Source: an uncultured Bacteroides sp. (GTDB lineage Bacteria; Bacteroidota; Bacteroidia; Bacteroidales; Bacteroidaceae). From it: a stretch of 64,000 nucleotides of DNA. The notes under the pieces are model-generated. The model worked only from the letters and a program-made list of their open reading frames with translations. It made no database searches and was not told the origin of the DNA. Where the stretch lies: assembly GCA_949289265.1 (NCBI GenBank), contig CASENE010000018.1:1-64000 (forward strand). Direction: 5' to 3'. Each line of letters starts with the position of its first letter. Position 1 is the stretch's first letter. The translations under genes and the position numbers were made by a program. Shown here piece after piece: positions 26,785 to 36,057 of this stretch.

Positions 26785-27025
26785 TATGCGATGCTTGTGT
26801 CCTGTTTTCAGCCAGCGAATTTAAAGATTAAATCCGTTCCGAGCAAGAAGCAAGGCGGCCAAATTGAACTATCCGGCAATCAAGCAGGATATCCGCACGA
26901 AAATAGATACTAAACGGACGCATTAGAATGCCTCGCCCCCGGGAATCCGCCCCAAGGACGGCCAGACTCCGTGGATAAAAGCCCGCTGCCTGCGGCAAAA
27001 ATCCGGCAATCTACGGCGAAAACTA

Positions 27026-27109
27026 TAAATTTAGGCTGAATTTACATAAATCCAGGCTGGATTTACATAAATCTAAGCTGGATTTACATAAATCCAGCTT
27101 AGATTTATA
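27026..27109. repeat. Family 2 palindromic array, four 21-bp units
   Basis: Units start at 27026, 27047, 27068 and 27089, exactly 21 apart. Unit 2 core TAAATCCAGGCTGGATTTA is a perfect palindrome around its centre; the others carry one to four changes. Flanks AAAACTA and TAACTTTT are roughly complementary. It lies between the sensor kinase (3' side) and its response regulator. The rest of 26785-27286 shows no other recognisable element. A second copy of the family is at 54007-54090. Confidence 0.9.
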
Positions 27110-27286
27110 ACTTTTCTTAGCGCCTTGGTAGTTTTTCGCAACGGCTTTACGAAGTTTTGGGAGGGGAAACGGAAAAAATGGAGCCTCAGCCGGGCCGGCC
27201 ATGCACGCCATGCCCCGCACGAGCACAGGGATATAAGGCTCGAGGACATCAAAACGCGGGGAGGCAAAGGCGCAGGCCCGCGCTGC

Positions 27287-29341
27287 TCAAAGGGTGTAAT
27301 CGTATTGGTGGGGCAAATGGAAAGACACCTGGCAACCGGTCTCGCCCGACGGCAGCGATATGTTGTGAATGGCCACGTTGATGCTCTTCCGGTTCTTCTG
27401 ATTGAGAATCTGCAGGGTCTGCATGATAACCTTCATGCCCGTGCCCGTACCCCGGTTGGCGCTGCTGAAGCGGTAGCCGCCCCCGTTGTCCACGATGCTG
27501 ACGTCGGTGCCGCCGGGCGTATGCGCAGCCGCAATCCAGAGCAGGCGTTCGCCCTCTTTGTCCTTGAGGGCATGCTTGACGGCATTTTCCACCGGTATTT
27601 GCAGAAGCATGGCGGGCAAAGTCACCTGCCGGGCGTCGACCTCCGGGTCTATGTCGATGGTGAAACGGAAGTCCACCCCCAGCGCATGGCGCTCCAGCTC
27701 CAGATAGGTGCGGACGAAGTCTATCTCTTCTTCCAGCGTGACGCACAACTGGTCTGCCAGCTCCAGGTTGCGTCGCATCAGCTTGACGAGGGACGAAAGG
27801 CCCTGCCGGCGCGAATTGTCCAGGCCGGACATCAGCTGGTTCAGCAGGTTGAAGATGAAATGGGGAGACAGCCTGTTGCGTATGTTCTCCAGGCGCAGGC
27901 TCGACACCATCCGGCTGTTGCGGGCCACCAGCAACGCCCGCTTCTTCTTGTTATAGACGTAGCCAAAGACGGCCGCCAGGAAGGCCAGGATGCCGAACGC
28001 CAGGCCGATGAAGCGCGTCTGGCGCAGGCGGAACATCTCGGTCTCCTGCTCCTGCAAGAGCAGCCGGTGGGCCATCAGGGTTGAGTCCTGCTGATAGCGC
28101 AACGTCAGGTCGGCGATGCGCATGCGGATACGCTCGTTGCGGATGGAGTCGTCCAGGCGCAAATCCTGCTGAAGGTTCTGATAGGCCTTGCGGTATTCGC
28201 CCACCGCCTGGTAATAATGCCTCAGATAGCGGTTACGTATATGCACCATGTCGGGATCCAGGTCGGCGGGAATGACAGCGTGCTTTATCAGGCGGGCGGC
28301 TTCCGGCAGGTCATGCCGCAGCAAGGCCAGCTGGATGCGCTGGGTGTCTATGTAATAAAGGGCCGTGGGCACGCCCATCTGCCGGAAAAACGGTTCGCAC
28401 AACCGGAGGTAGCGGGCCGCGGAATCGGCCTGTCCAAGCCCCAGATAGCAATCGCTCAGGTTGATGCGGCTCAGGTTGGTCTCATACTGCATGTCGGGGT
28501 AACGGGAGGTGAAGTCCAGCGCGCGCAAGAAATAGTTCCGGGCCGTAAGCAAATCGCCCCGGTAATAATAAGAAGTGCCCCGGTTGTTCAGATAGAAATG
28601 CTTCTCGAACGGCAGCATCTGGTCATAGTAAGGAAAGGCGAGGTCGTAATAATGGTCGCAAAGCTCGAACACGCGCAGGGAGCAATAGATTTGGGCCAGA
28701 CCATAGTAGATGGGCACTTTGCGCTGCGAGACGAGGCCCAAAGAGTCGCACATCAGCAAGGCACGCCGGTACCAATAGGCGCCTTGGTCCAGCTGCCCCA
28801 ACCGATTGCAGGCATCTGCCAGGTTGATAAGAATGTCCGGCAGGGCGTCGGTGCGGGTGCCGTGCAACAACACCTGATACGAACGGCGGAAGCTGTTGGC
28901 AGCCGAATCCATGTAGCCCGTGCGGGCATACACATTGCCCTGCGTGTTCAGGCACTCGGAATACAAGTCGGCCAAACGGGGAGAACGGGGAGAACGGCGC
29001 ACATAATCCTCTATCTGGCGGATGAGAAGCCTGGCCGAGTCGATGTCAAAGGTGACCAGACAGGTCTTCAGCGCCACAGACAAATAGTGATAGGCCGACA
29101 AGCTGTCGCGACACTGCCTCATCCGCCCGATGGCCATCGAGCGTACCCGGCGCGGCGTAAAGGAGATGGAGTCTGACTGAACATGGATGAACGTGTCGAA
29201 CCGGCGCCACTCCTCGTCTGCCTGCCCCAAATCATGGTCGCGGTGACAGGCTGCCAGCAACCAGGCCGACACAGCCACCAGGCAAACCATCTTAAGCAAT
29301 CTCCATCGAGCAGGCAGGCAGCAAGTCTGTTGTAGGTTCAT
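27287..29341 (-). CDS. LytS-like sensor histidine kinase with TPR ectodomain and lipobox-like start
   Basis: 684 residues. The N-terminus has a hydrophobic segment ending in LLAAC (Cys32), a lipobox. A TPR-rich region (about 60-400) should be periplasmic. A TM helix (IGLAFGILAFLAAVFGYVY) is followed by a His_kinase domain with the phospho-acceptor in HFIFNLLNQL and a HATPase with VENAVKHAL and DNGGG. Its partner is the LytTR regulator downstream. A protein that is both lipidated and membrane-spanning would be unusual; the segment may instead be an uncleaved first TM helix. Confidence 0.88.
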   Translation of the reverse strand: MNLQQTCCLPARWRLLKMVCLVAVSAWLLAACHRDHDLGQADEEWRRFDTFIHVQSDSISFTPRRVRSMAIGRMRQCRDSLSAYHYLSVALKTCLVTFDIDSARLLIRQIEDYVRRSPRSPRLADLYSECLNTQGNVYARTGYMDSAANSFRRSYQVLLHGTRTDALPDILINLADACNRLGQLDQGAYWYRRALLMCDSLGLVSQRKVPIYYGLAQIYCSLRVFELCDHYYDLAFPYYDQMLPFEKHFYLNNRGTSYYYRGDLLTARNYFLRALDFTSRYPDMQYETNLSRINLSDCYLGLGQADSAARYLRLCEPFFRQMGVPTALYYIDTQRIQLALLRHDLPEAARLIKHAVIPADLDPDMVHIRNRYLRHYYQAVGEYRKAYQNLQQDLRLDDSIRNERIRMRIADLTLRYQQDSTLMAHRLLLQEQETEMFRLRQTRFIGLAFGILAFLAAVFGYVYNKKKRALLVARNSRMVSSLRLENIRNRLSPHFIFNLLNQLMSGLDNSRRQGLSSLVKLMRRNLELADQLCVTLEEEIDFVRTYLELERHALGVDFRFTIDIDPEVDARQVTLPAMLLQIPVENAVKHALKDKEGERLLWIAAAHTPGGTDVSIVDNGGGYRFSSANRGTGTGMKVIMQTLQILNQKNRKSINVAIHNISLPSGETGCQVSFHLPHQYDYTL

Positions 29342-29414
29342 AGCTCATCCCTTTTTTACTCCGTTTGTATCTTGCAAACAGTCTTATTAATCACACAAGG
29401 CAACCCCGCTCGCC

Positions 29415-30509
29415 TCAATAAATCGTCACCAACGTGGCTCCAAATCCATATTCCTGAAAAGAAGCGTCCTGCGTCTTACAGGAAGAATACTTGCGCCGCA
29501 GTTCGTCCAACACCGCCTTGCGCAACACGCCCTCTCCCTTGCCATGGATGAAAACGATGCGCTGCCCGTGCTTGTTGCGGTATTGCTCCATCACTTCGCG
29601 GAACTTTTGCAACTGATATTGCAGCATATCGCCCGAAGTCATCCCGCGTGTGTCGTCCAGCAGCGAATCAATGTGAAGGTCTACCTCTATAATATCTTTC
29701 CGGGCGTCGACATTCGGCTTCGACTGAGGCTGGGCAGAAGGCTTTCCTGCCGCATCGGCGGACTGCTTCTGCCGCATGGCCTGCTGAAGCTCGCGGGCAT
29801 CGACTATGATTTGCCTGACGGGCTGGTCGTCACGCACGATGTCATAAACAAGAGCCGGAGTCTCGAAGAAATCAGAAGGCTGGAAAGTATGCAGTTTGTA
29901 GAACTTCACCACGTCGATACGCAACTCCACCGAGACAGCCGGTTTCAGCATGAACGGGCTGCGCTCCTTGAATGCCACCAGCTGAAGGCAAACACGCTCG
30001 CGGGCATTCAGGTCTGCTTTCTCAAACTCTTCCAGCAGGTATTTTTCGTTGGGGCCTATCAGACCATGGCACACCACCGTCCACGCCTTGCCCTCTGCCG
30101 CCAGGTAGGTATAATACAAGTCGTAGTTCGAGTCGTTCACCAGATAAGTCTCAAAAGGCGTGGTGCTGACCGCCTTGATGTCCACCGGGACGAAAGCCAG
30201 ATATACATTCAGCACATTGCCTCCCCGCACTTCAGGCTGCCGATAGGCCGACGTCTGCGGGCGTTCCCGCTGAGGAGGGAGAGGTTGAGCGGGAGACTGG
30301 GAAGAGGCATTCTCCTTTTCACGCCGGGATTTATCGGCCGGCGTAGGCACATGATAGTCGTCGGTCTCTATCACGACGCATTCCCTCACAGGCATGGGGA
30401 TGTCAAAGCCATCCTCGTCCTGCACCAACACAATATCCTTACCCCGGAAACCCGATACGCGGCCTCCGCCTACTTCACTCAAGAATCGTACTTTATCGCC
30501 AATCTTCAT
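29415..30509 (-). CDS. DUF2027 and Smr-domain protein
   Basis: 364 residues. The N-terminus ([21 protein letters not shown]) is an SH3-like barrel, then a low-complexity linker (about 60-95), a DUF2027 core ([26 protein letters not shown]) and a C-terminal Smr domain ([32 protein letters not shown]). Smr domains are MutS2-related nucleases acting on DNA or RNA. The DLH and HGKG motifs are intact. The role is unknown. It is divergent from queA, with a TATCTTTG promoter element at 30649. Confidence 0.88.
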   Translation of the reverse strand: MKIGDKVRFLSEVGGGRVSGFRGKDIVLVQDEDGFDIPMPVRECVVIETDDYHVPTPADKSRREKENASSQSPAQPLPPQRERPQTSAYRQPEVRGGNVLNVYLAFVPVDIKAVSTTPFETYLVNDSNYDLYYTYLAAEGKAWTVVCHGLIGPNEKYLLEEFEKADLNARERVCLQLVAFKERSPFMLKPAVSVELRIDVVKFYKLHTFQPSDFFETPALVYDIVRDDQPVRQIIVDARELQQAMRQKQSADAAGKPSAQPQSKPNVDARKDIIEVDLHIDSLLDDTRGMTSGDMLQYQLQKFREVMEQYRNKHGQRIVFIHGKGEGVLRKAVLDELRRKYSSCKTQDASFQEYGFGATLVTIY

Positions 30510-30648
30510 GGTTGCAATCTATATTAATAAGGAATAAAGAGCCACAGAACCATGCGCCATGAATCCCGTCTGCTTGCTGCTCGATTTTCGCAAGCCGCAG
30601 ACCCGCGGCAGAGGGCTGTAGCCACAAACTTATCTGGTAATACGGTGC

Positions 30649-30675
30649 AAAGATACTAAATAATTCTTACCTTTG
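30649..30675. promoter_or_regulatory. Divergent -7 elements of the Smr gene and queA
   Basis: Minus-strand TATCTTTG (30656-30649) faces the Smr gene. Plus-strand TACCTTTG (30668-30675) faces queA. Both match TAnnTTTG and lie 11 bases apart, so the two polymerases would compete for the site. Confidence 0.6.
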
Positions 30676-30694
30676 CGCCGCAAATCGGAAAACT

Positions 30695-31924
30695 ATGAAT
30701 CAAGACCCCAGACATATCCACATAAAAGACTTTGCCTATCCCCTGTCCGAGGAGCGCATCGCCAAGTTCCCCTTAGCCACCCGCGACGAATCCAAGCTCC
30801 TGCTCTACCGGCACGGCGACATCGGCGAAGACCATTTCTACAATCTCCCGGACTATATCCCCGCAGGCAGCCTGATGGTGTTCAACAACACCAAGGTCAT
30901 CCAGGCCCGGCTGCATTTCCACAAAGAGACCGGCGCCCTCATCGAAGTGTTTTGCCTGGAGCCCCTTGTCCCCAACGACTATGCGCTCAACTTCCAGCAG
31001 ACCCGACACAGCGCCTGGCTCTGCATGATAGGCAACCTGAAGAAATGGAAAGAAGGCCCCTTGCAACGCCAGATGACCATACGGGGAGTTCCCGTCACGC
31101 TGGTCGCCACCCGGGGCGAAGCGAGAGGGACAAGCCACCGCGTGGACTTTACGTGGGACAACGAGCAGGTGACCTTTGCGGACATACTCGAAGAATTCGG
31201 CGAATTGCCCATCCCCCCCTATCTCAACCGGAAGACCGAAGAAAGCGACCTCGTGACCTACCAGACCGTTTATTCCAAAATAAAAGGCTCGGTGGCCGCC
31301 CCCACGGCAGGCCTGCACTTCACCGAGCGAGTGCTCGCCGCACTGCGACAGAAGGGCGTCCACCTCGAGGAACTGACCCTGCACGTCGGGGCAGGCACCT
31401 TCAAACCGGTAAAGAGCGAAGAGATTGCAGGGCATGAGATGCACACGGAATACATCTCCGTCTCACGCCACACCATTGCCCGCCTCATCGAGCACGGCGG
31501 ACAAGCCATCGCGGTAGGGACCACCTCCGTGCGCACTTTGGAAAGCCTGTATCACATCGGGCTTACCCTGCTCAAAAATCCGGATGCCACCGACGAAGAG
31601 CTCACCGTGCGCCAATGGCAACCCTACGAACTGTCCGCCGCAGAGCTGGCCACGCCGGCCACCGAAGCCTTGGGCGCCTTGCTGGCCTATTTGGACAGGC
31701 ACCAGCTGGAGACCCTGCACACGTCCACCCAAATCATCATTGCGCCGGGGTATGAATACAAAGTCGTAAAAGCCATGGTGACTAATTTCCACCAGCCCCA
31801 AAGCACGCTGCTGCTGCTGGTCTCGGCCTTCGTCCACGGCGACTGGCACGCCATCTACGACTATGCCCTGGCGCACGACTTCCGTTTCCTCAGCTACGGC
31901 GACTCCTCTTTATTAATCCCCTGA
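30695..31924 (+). CDS. queA: tRNA preQ1(34) S-adenosylmethionine ribosyltransferase-isomerase
   Basis: 409 residues. The QueA fold is shown by IKDFAYPLSEERIAKFPLATRDESKLL at the start, FNNTKVIQARL near 68, and the central VAAPTAGLHFTERV and HVGAGTFKPV. It adds the epoxycyclopentane ring from SAM to preQ1 in tRNA (queuosine synthesis). At 409 residues it is longer than the E. coli protein (356), as is usual in this phylum. The Nudix gene starts right after its stop. Confidence 0.95.
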   Translation: MNQDPRHIHIKDFAYPLSEERIAKFPLATRDESKLLLYRHGDIGEDHFYNLPDYIPAGSLMVFNNTKVIQARLHFHKETGALIEVFCLEPLVPNDYALNFQQTRHSAWLCMIGNLKKWKEGPLQRQMTIRGVPVTLVATRGEARGTSHRVDFTWDNEQVTFADILEEFGELPIPPYLNRKTEESDLVTYQTVYSKIKGSVAAPTAGLHFTERVLAALRQKGVHLEELTLHVGAGTFKPVKSEEIAGHEMHTEYISVSRHTIARLIEHGGQAIAVGTTSVRTLESLYHIGLTLLKNPDATDEELTVRQWQPYELSAAELATPATEALGALLAYLDRHQLETLHTSTQIIIAPGYEYKVVKAMVTNFHQPQSTLLLLVSAFVHGDWHAIYDYALAHDFRFLSYGDSSLLIP

Positions 31925-32443
31925 ATGACGACTATGAACCAAGACAACGCCCAAGAACTTTTCCCCCTCGTAGACGAACAAGGCAACATCACAGGCTCGG
32001 CCACGCGCGGCGAATGCCACAACGGAAGCAAGCTGCTGCACCCTGTCGTACACCTGCACGTGTTCAACTCCCAAGGAGATTTATACCTGCAAAAACGACC
32101 GACATGGAAAGACATCCAACCCGGCAAATGGGACACGGCCGTAGGCGGCCACGTGGACTTGGGCGAAAGCGTGGAGCAAGCCCTGCGGCGCGAAGCGCGC
32201 GAAGAACTGGGCATCACGGACTTCATCCCCCAGCCCGTCGCACACTACGTCTTCGAGTCCGCCCGCGAGCGAGAGCTGGTGTTCACCTTCAAAACGACTT
32301 ACGACGGCCCCGTCATCCCCTCCGACGAATTGGACGGCGGCCGCTTCTGGCCGGTGGAAGAAATACGGGCGAACATGGGTAAGAATATCTTCACCCCCAA
32401 TTTTGAAGGAGAAGCCGCAAAGGTCATCCCCGGTATCGGCTGA
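31925..32443 (+). CDS. Nudix hydrolase
   Basis: 172 residues; an internal ATG at 31934 could also be the start. An intact Nudix box, GHVDLGESVEQALRREAREELG, follows the GX5EX7REUXEEXGU pattern. The flanking LFPLVDEQGNITGSATRGECHNG and LYLQKRPTWKDIQPGKWDTAVGG resemble the IDI/YfcD-type group. The substrate is unknown. It directly abuts the queA stop, so the two are co-transcribed. A strong terminator follows. Confidence 0.9.
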   Translation: MTTMNQDNAQELFPLVDEQGNITGSATRGECHNGSKLLHPVVHLHVFNSQGDLYLQKRPTWKDIQPGKWDTAVGGHVDLGESVEQALRREAREELGITDFIPQPVAHYVFESARERELVFTFKTTYDGPVIPSDELDGGRFWPVEEIRANMGKNIFTPNFEGEAAKVIPGIG

Positions 32444-32477
32444 CTGAACCGTGAGTTGGCCGATTAGCCCCAAGAAA

Positions 32478-32522
32478 AAAGAGAGAGGACGTGCCGGAAA
32501 GCAAGACACGTCCTCTCTCTTT
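32478..32522. terminator. Bidirectional terminator between the Nudix gene and glmM
   Basis: A perfect 16-bp stem (AAAGAGAGAGGACGTG with its complement) and a 13-base loop, flanked by A-rich and T-rich runs. The stem shares AGAGAGGACGTG with the terminator at 12431-12482. Confidence 0.92.
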
Positions 32523-32536
32523 CTTTATGAACACAT

Positions 32537-32644
32537 GACCTTGTGCGTTATAAGGTACAACCTTATGCGTTATAAGGTTCGACCTTGTGCGTTATAAGGT
32601 CGAACCTGGTTGTGCACTATGTTGCACCTAGTGCACAACCAGGT
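32537..32644. repeat. 22-bp-period palindromic array ending in a 16-bp-stem hairpin
   Basis: Units begin at 32537, 32559 and 32581, each ACCTT-N9-AAGGT. The next 44 bases, two further periods, form one large inverted repeat: a 16-bp perfect stem (32604-32619 with 32629-32644, starting ACCTGGTTGTGCACTA) and a 9-base loop. It lies between convergent genes, beyond a strong terminator and 43 bases before the glmM stop. Confidence 0.88.
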
Positions 32645-32687
32645 CGTAACATCGCCCGGCCAACGCGTAGTGGCTTATGCCGCCGCA

Positions 32688-34076
32688 TCACCGCGCCAAA
32701 TCCTCGATGACCTTCATCACCTGGCGCCCTATCTCCTCGGCCTCTTCTTGCGTATGAGCCTCGCTATAGACGCGGATGATCGGCTCTGTGTTGCTCTTGC
32801 GCAGATGCACCCACTTGTCGGGGAAGTCAATCTTCACCCCGTCGATGTCGTTGATTTCTTCCTCTTTATACAGTTCCTTCACCTTGGCCAGGATGGCGTC
32901 CACGTCCGTTTCCGGCGTCAGGTCCACGCGGTTCTTGGCCATGAAATAGGCGGGATAGGTGGCACGCAGTTCGCTGACCTTCTTGCCCTCGTGCGCCAGG
33001 TGGCTCAAGAAGAGGGCAATGCCCACCAAGGCATCGCGCCCATAGTGGCTGGCAGGATAGATAACTCCGCCGTTGCCTTCGCCCCCGATGACAGCACCCA
33101 CTTCCTTCATCTTCGTGGTCACGTTCACCTCGCCCACGGCCGAAGCGAAATAGGGCTGGCCGTATCGGGCGGTGACGTCGCGCAAGGCCCGCGTGGAGCT
33201 AAGATTGGACACGGTGGGGCCCGGGGTGTGCTTCAGGACATAATCGGCCACTGTGACCAGCGTATATTCTTCGCCGTACATGCGTCCGTCCTCGCAGATG
33301 ATGGCCAGGCGGTCGACATCCGGGTCTACCACGAAGGCCACGTCGTTCTGCCCCTTGGCCATCAGCCCCATGATATCGCCCAGGTTACGTTCCAAGGGCT
33401 CGGGGTTGTGCTGGAAGTTTCCGGTGGGTTCGCAATAGAGTTTCTCGACATGCCGCACGCCCAACTGCTGCAACAAATCGGGCAGGATGATGCCGCCCAC
33501 GGAGTTGACGCAATCAATGGCTACGCGGAAGTCGGCCTTGCGAATGGCATCTACGTCCACCAAGTCCAACGCCAACACGCTGTCTATGTGCTTCTGGTTG
33601 TATGACAAGTCCTTGCGATAACTGCCCAGCCTGTCTACTTCGGCATACTCGAAACCCTCGGCCTCGGCGAGGCGCAGCACTTCGTTGCCTTCTTCCTTAT
33701 TCAGGAATTCGCCCCGCTCGTTCAGCAGTTTCAGGGCGTTCCATTGTTTGGGATTGTGGGAGGCAGTGAGGATAATACCGCCACTGGCGCCTTCCATCGT
33801 CACGGCCAGTTCGGTGGTGGGCGTCGTGGCCAGGTCGATGTCGACGACATCCCAGCCCATCCCCATCAGGGTGCCTACCACCACGTCTTTGACCATCTCG
33901 CCCGAAAGGCGTGCGTCGCGGCCCACCACGATTTTATTGCTTTTGACGGTGCAGGTCTTGCGCATCAGCGTTGCATAGGCCGAAGTAAACTTCACGATGT
34001 CCAGCGGGTTCAGGCCTTCGCCCACCCCTCCGCCAATGGTGCCGCGGATGCCTGAGATAGATTTGATAAGTGTCAT
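32688..34076 (-). CDS. glmM: Phosphoglucosamine mutase
   Basis: 462 residues of the alpha-D-phosphohexomutase family. The phosphoserine loop is ILTASHNPKQWNALK (near residue 100), the metal loop is DPDVDRLA, the sugar loop is GEGNGGVI and the phosphate loop is RKSNTEPIIRV. The sugar loop differs from the GEQSGH typical of E. coli GlmM, so phosphomannomutase/phosphoglucomutase activity is possible, but the overall form matches Bacteroidetes GlmM. It would supply glucosamine-1-phosphate for the cell envelope. The DUF4827 lipoprotein gene lies 30 bases upstream. Confidence 0.88.
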   Translation of the reverse strand: MTLIKSISGIRGTIGGGVGEGLNPLDIVKFTSAYATLMRKTCTVKSNKIVVGRDARLSGEMVKDVVVGTLMGMGWDVVDIDLATTPTTELAVTMEGASGGIILTASHNPKQWNALKLLNERGEFLNKEEGNEVLRLAEAEGFEYAEVDRLGSYRKDLSYNQKHIDSVLALDLVDVDAIRKADFRVAIDCVNSVGGIILPDLLQQLGVRHVEKLYCEPTGNFQHNPEPLERNLGDIMGLMAKGQNDVAFVVDPDVDRLAIICEDGRMYGEEYTLVTVADYVLKHTPGPTVSNLSSTRALRDVTARYGQPYFASAVGEVNVTTKMKEVGAVIGGEGNGGVIYPASHYGRDALVGIALFLSHLAHEGKKVSELRATYPAYFMAKNRVDLTPETDVDAILAKVKELYKEEEINDIDGVKIDFPDKWVHLRKSNTEPIIRVYSEAHTQEEAEEIGRQVMKVIEDLAR

Positions 34077-34106
34077 ATTGATGAATGATTAAAGGATAAC
34101 CGAGCG

Positions 34107-34724
34107 TCAGTAAATCTGGTAATAGATGTCGTAATAATAGGGTATCACGGATGCCATGGCGGCCTGCGACCCCATATCCGACGGGACTATCAGCTTGACG
34201 TGGGACTTATTGTAGATGTAATCCCAAGGCACCAGCCAGCCGGCGGGGACAGCCGTGCTCCCCAGAACCGTGAGCGGATAATAGGTGTAGTATCCGGAAT
34301 TGGCATCCGTCAGAAACACGCCTGCGATGGAAGAGGAGGACTCGGTGTAGCGGAAGCCTTCCAGGCTGGAGGGTATCGTCATGTTGGTATAGTTGAGGTA
34401 GTTGTCCAGGATGTTGTATTCGCTGAAGCGCACCGAAATTTCGTCGTTGTTCTTCACCGTGTCGCCCTCGACGCCGCGGTCTACTATCTGCATGTACACG
34501 CCGCTGGCCAACTGCACGTATTCGTTGCGGCTGAGATCGGTCATTGAGTCTTGCGCATAAAATTCACTTTGCGAGATGACAGTGATGCTGCTGTCGCGGA
34601 TGAAGGCGGCGATGGCATCGTCTTCCCGCTCTTTCATCTCGGCATACGTCATCGTGTCGTCGCAAGCCTGGAAGCCCAAACTGGCCACTGCCAGGAGCAA
34701 AAGTAAAAAGGTCAGTTTCTTCAT
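34107..34724 (-). CDS. DUF4827 lipoprotein
   Basis: 205 residues from the ATG at 34724; an ATG at 34733 adds three. A lipoprotein signal (MKKLTFLLLLLAVASLGFQAC) precedes the mature protein. The rest (TMTYAEMKEREDDAIAAFI, GVYMQIVDRGVEGD, STAVPAGWLVPWDYIYNKS) matches DUF4827, a Bacteroidales family resembling FKBP-like isomerases in layout. Its function is unknown. It is followed closely by glmM, hinting at an envelope role. Confidence 0.82.
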   Translation of the reverse strand: MKKLTFLLLLLAVASLGFQACDDTMTYAEMKEREDDAIAAFIRDSSITVISQSEFYAQDSMTDLSRNEYVQLASGVYMQIVDRGVEGDTVKNNDEISVRFSEYNILDNYLNYTNMTIPSSLEGFRYTESSSSIAGVFLTDANSGYYTYYPLTVLGSTAVPAGWLVPWDYIYNKSHVKLIVPSDMGSQAAMASVIPYYYDIYYQIY

Positions 34725-34748
34725 TTCTATCATTTAGGTTTGTGGGGA

Positions 34749-34756
34749 CAAAAGTA
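34749..34756 (-). promoter_or_regulatory. -7 element TACTTTTG before the DUF4827 gene
   Basis: The minus-strand TAnnTTTG match lies 25 bases before the start. No clear -33 was seen. Confidence 0.45.
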
Positions 34757-34825
34757 TCTGATTTCGGGGAAAGGTCGAAGAATATGCGGCGAACGTTCGT
34801 ATCTTTTAACCTTTCCGGCCTTGTT

Positions 34826-35863
34826 TCACGGCTGTGCCGTCAGCAGGGGCTTGTATTGGCGGAGTGCTTCCTCGAAGACTTCGCGCGCTTCGTCCATCGT
34901 GCCGTAGAACTCGCCACCCGAGGCGTTGAGATGGCCCCCGCCGTTGAAGAACTCGGCTGCCACGCGGTTGCAAGGGAACGTGCCCGACGACCGGAGCGAG
35001 ACCTTGATCATCGGCTTCTCCGTGTCCTCGCGCAGGAAGCAGGAGAAGACCACATTCTTGATGCTCAGCGGAATGTTCACGAAGCCCTCGCTGTCGCCCC
35101 GGACGTAGGCGAAGCGGCGTTGCTCCTTCTTAGTCAGCGAGATGAGGGCCGCGTTGCAGTCGGAATAGACGCGCATCTGCGTCAGCACGTACCCCATCAG
35201 GCGCAAGCGGCTCTCCGAGTAGGTGTTGAACACGCGGCGGTATATCTCGTCCTTGTCAATGCCCTTGGAAAGAAGCTCGCTGATAATGAAGTAGATTTCC
35301 CGGTTGTTCGAGTTATACGTGAAGCCACCGGTGTCGGTCATCATGCCCGTGTAGATGCATTCGGCCCCCTCCCGGGTGATGTCGCCGAAGTGGCCCAGAC
35401 GGCAGATGAGGCGGAACACCAGCTCGGAGGTAGACGATATCTCGGGATGAGATACCACGATGCCGCAGAAGTCCTCCGGCCCCAGGTGGTGGTCAATCAG
35501 GATTTTGCGGGCGGGCGAAGCCAGCACGGCGTCGGCCATGGCGTCAATGCGGTGGATGGCATTGAAGTCCAGACAGCAGATGACGTCGGCCTCGGCGATG
35601 AGCCGGTCGGCAAAGTCCTTGTAACGGTCGTACAGCAGGATGTCCTTGCTGCCCGGCATCCACTTCAGGAAGTCCGGGAAGGCGTTGGGCACGATGACGT
35701 GGGTGGCCTTGCCCAGCGTGTTGAGGAAATGCCACAGGCCCAGCGACGAGCCCACGGCGTCGCCGTCCGGAGCGACGTGCGAGACGATAACCATCCGCTC
35801 GGCGCGCTCCAGCCACTTGGCGAAATGGTCGATATCGGCTTGTTTGATAATCTTGCTCAGCAT
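34826..35863 (-). CDS. DHH/DHHA1 phosphoesterase (NrnA-like)
   Basis: 345 residues. DHH motifs are VSHVAPDGDAVGSSLGL (near 30), CLDFNAIHRID and ILIDHHLGP, with DHHA1 (NGGGHLNASGGEFYG) near the C-terminus. NrnA-type enzymes degrade oligoribonucleotides and 3'-phosphoadenosine 5'-phosphate. It sits upstream of the DUF4827 and glmM genes on the same strand. A TACTTTTG element (35909-35916) lies 46 bases before its start. Confidence 0.92.
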   Translation of the reverse strand: MLSKIIKQADIDHFAKWLERAERMVIVSHVAPDGDAVGSSLGLWHFLNTLGKATHVIVPNAFPDFLKWMPGSKDILLYDRYKDFADRLIAEADVICCLDFNAIHRIDAMADAVLASPARKILIDHHLGPEDFCGIVVSHPEISSTSELVFRLICRLGHFGDITREGAECIYTGMMTDTGGFTYNSNNREIYFIISELLSKGIDKDEIYRRVFNTYSESRLRLMGYVLTQMRVYSDCNAALISLTKKEQRRFAYVRGDSEGFVNIPLSIKNVVFSCFLREDTEKPMIKVSLRSSGTFPCNRVAAEFFNGGGHLNASGGEFYGTMDEAREVFEEALRQYKPLLTAQP

Positions 35864-35908
35864 ATGCGTGTTGTGTTAAGTGAAAACATGTTCCGTGCGA
35901 ACGGAGGG

Positions 35909-35916
35909 CAAAAGTA
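35909..35916 (-). promoter_or_regulatory. -7 element TACTTTTG before the DHH gene
   Basis: A minus-strand match to TAnnTTTG. Confidence 0.45.
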
Positions 35917-35993
35917 CGAAAAAGTTCGGGAATACGGGCACGCTTGGCGCAGGATTTCGCCCCCGTCCCCGCCCCGCGGCCTCCCGGAGGCAC

Positions 35994-36036
35994 GACGGCC
36001 CGCCGCCGGACACGCGCGTGCCGACAGCGGGCCGTC
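35994..36036 (-). terminator. GC-rich hairpin after xylE
   Basis: A 10-bp perfect stem GACGGCCCGC/GCGGGCCGTC lies 22 bases past the xylE stop. There is no T-tract, so it may be an mRNA 3' stabiliser rather than a terminator. Confidence 0.45.
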
Positions 36037-36057
36037 CCAGAAGGGCATAGCCAAGGG

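Noticed and set aside
31925..32443. Isopentenyl diphosphate isomerase
   Set aside because: Only the Nudix fold and box are clear. The Idi-specific Cys and Glu active-site motifs were not seen.
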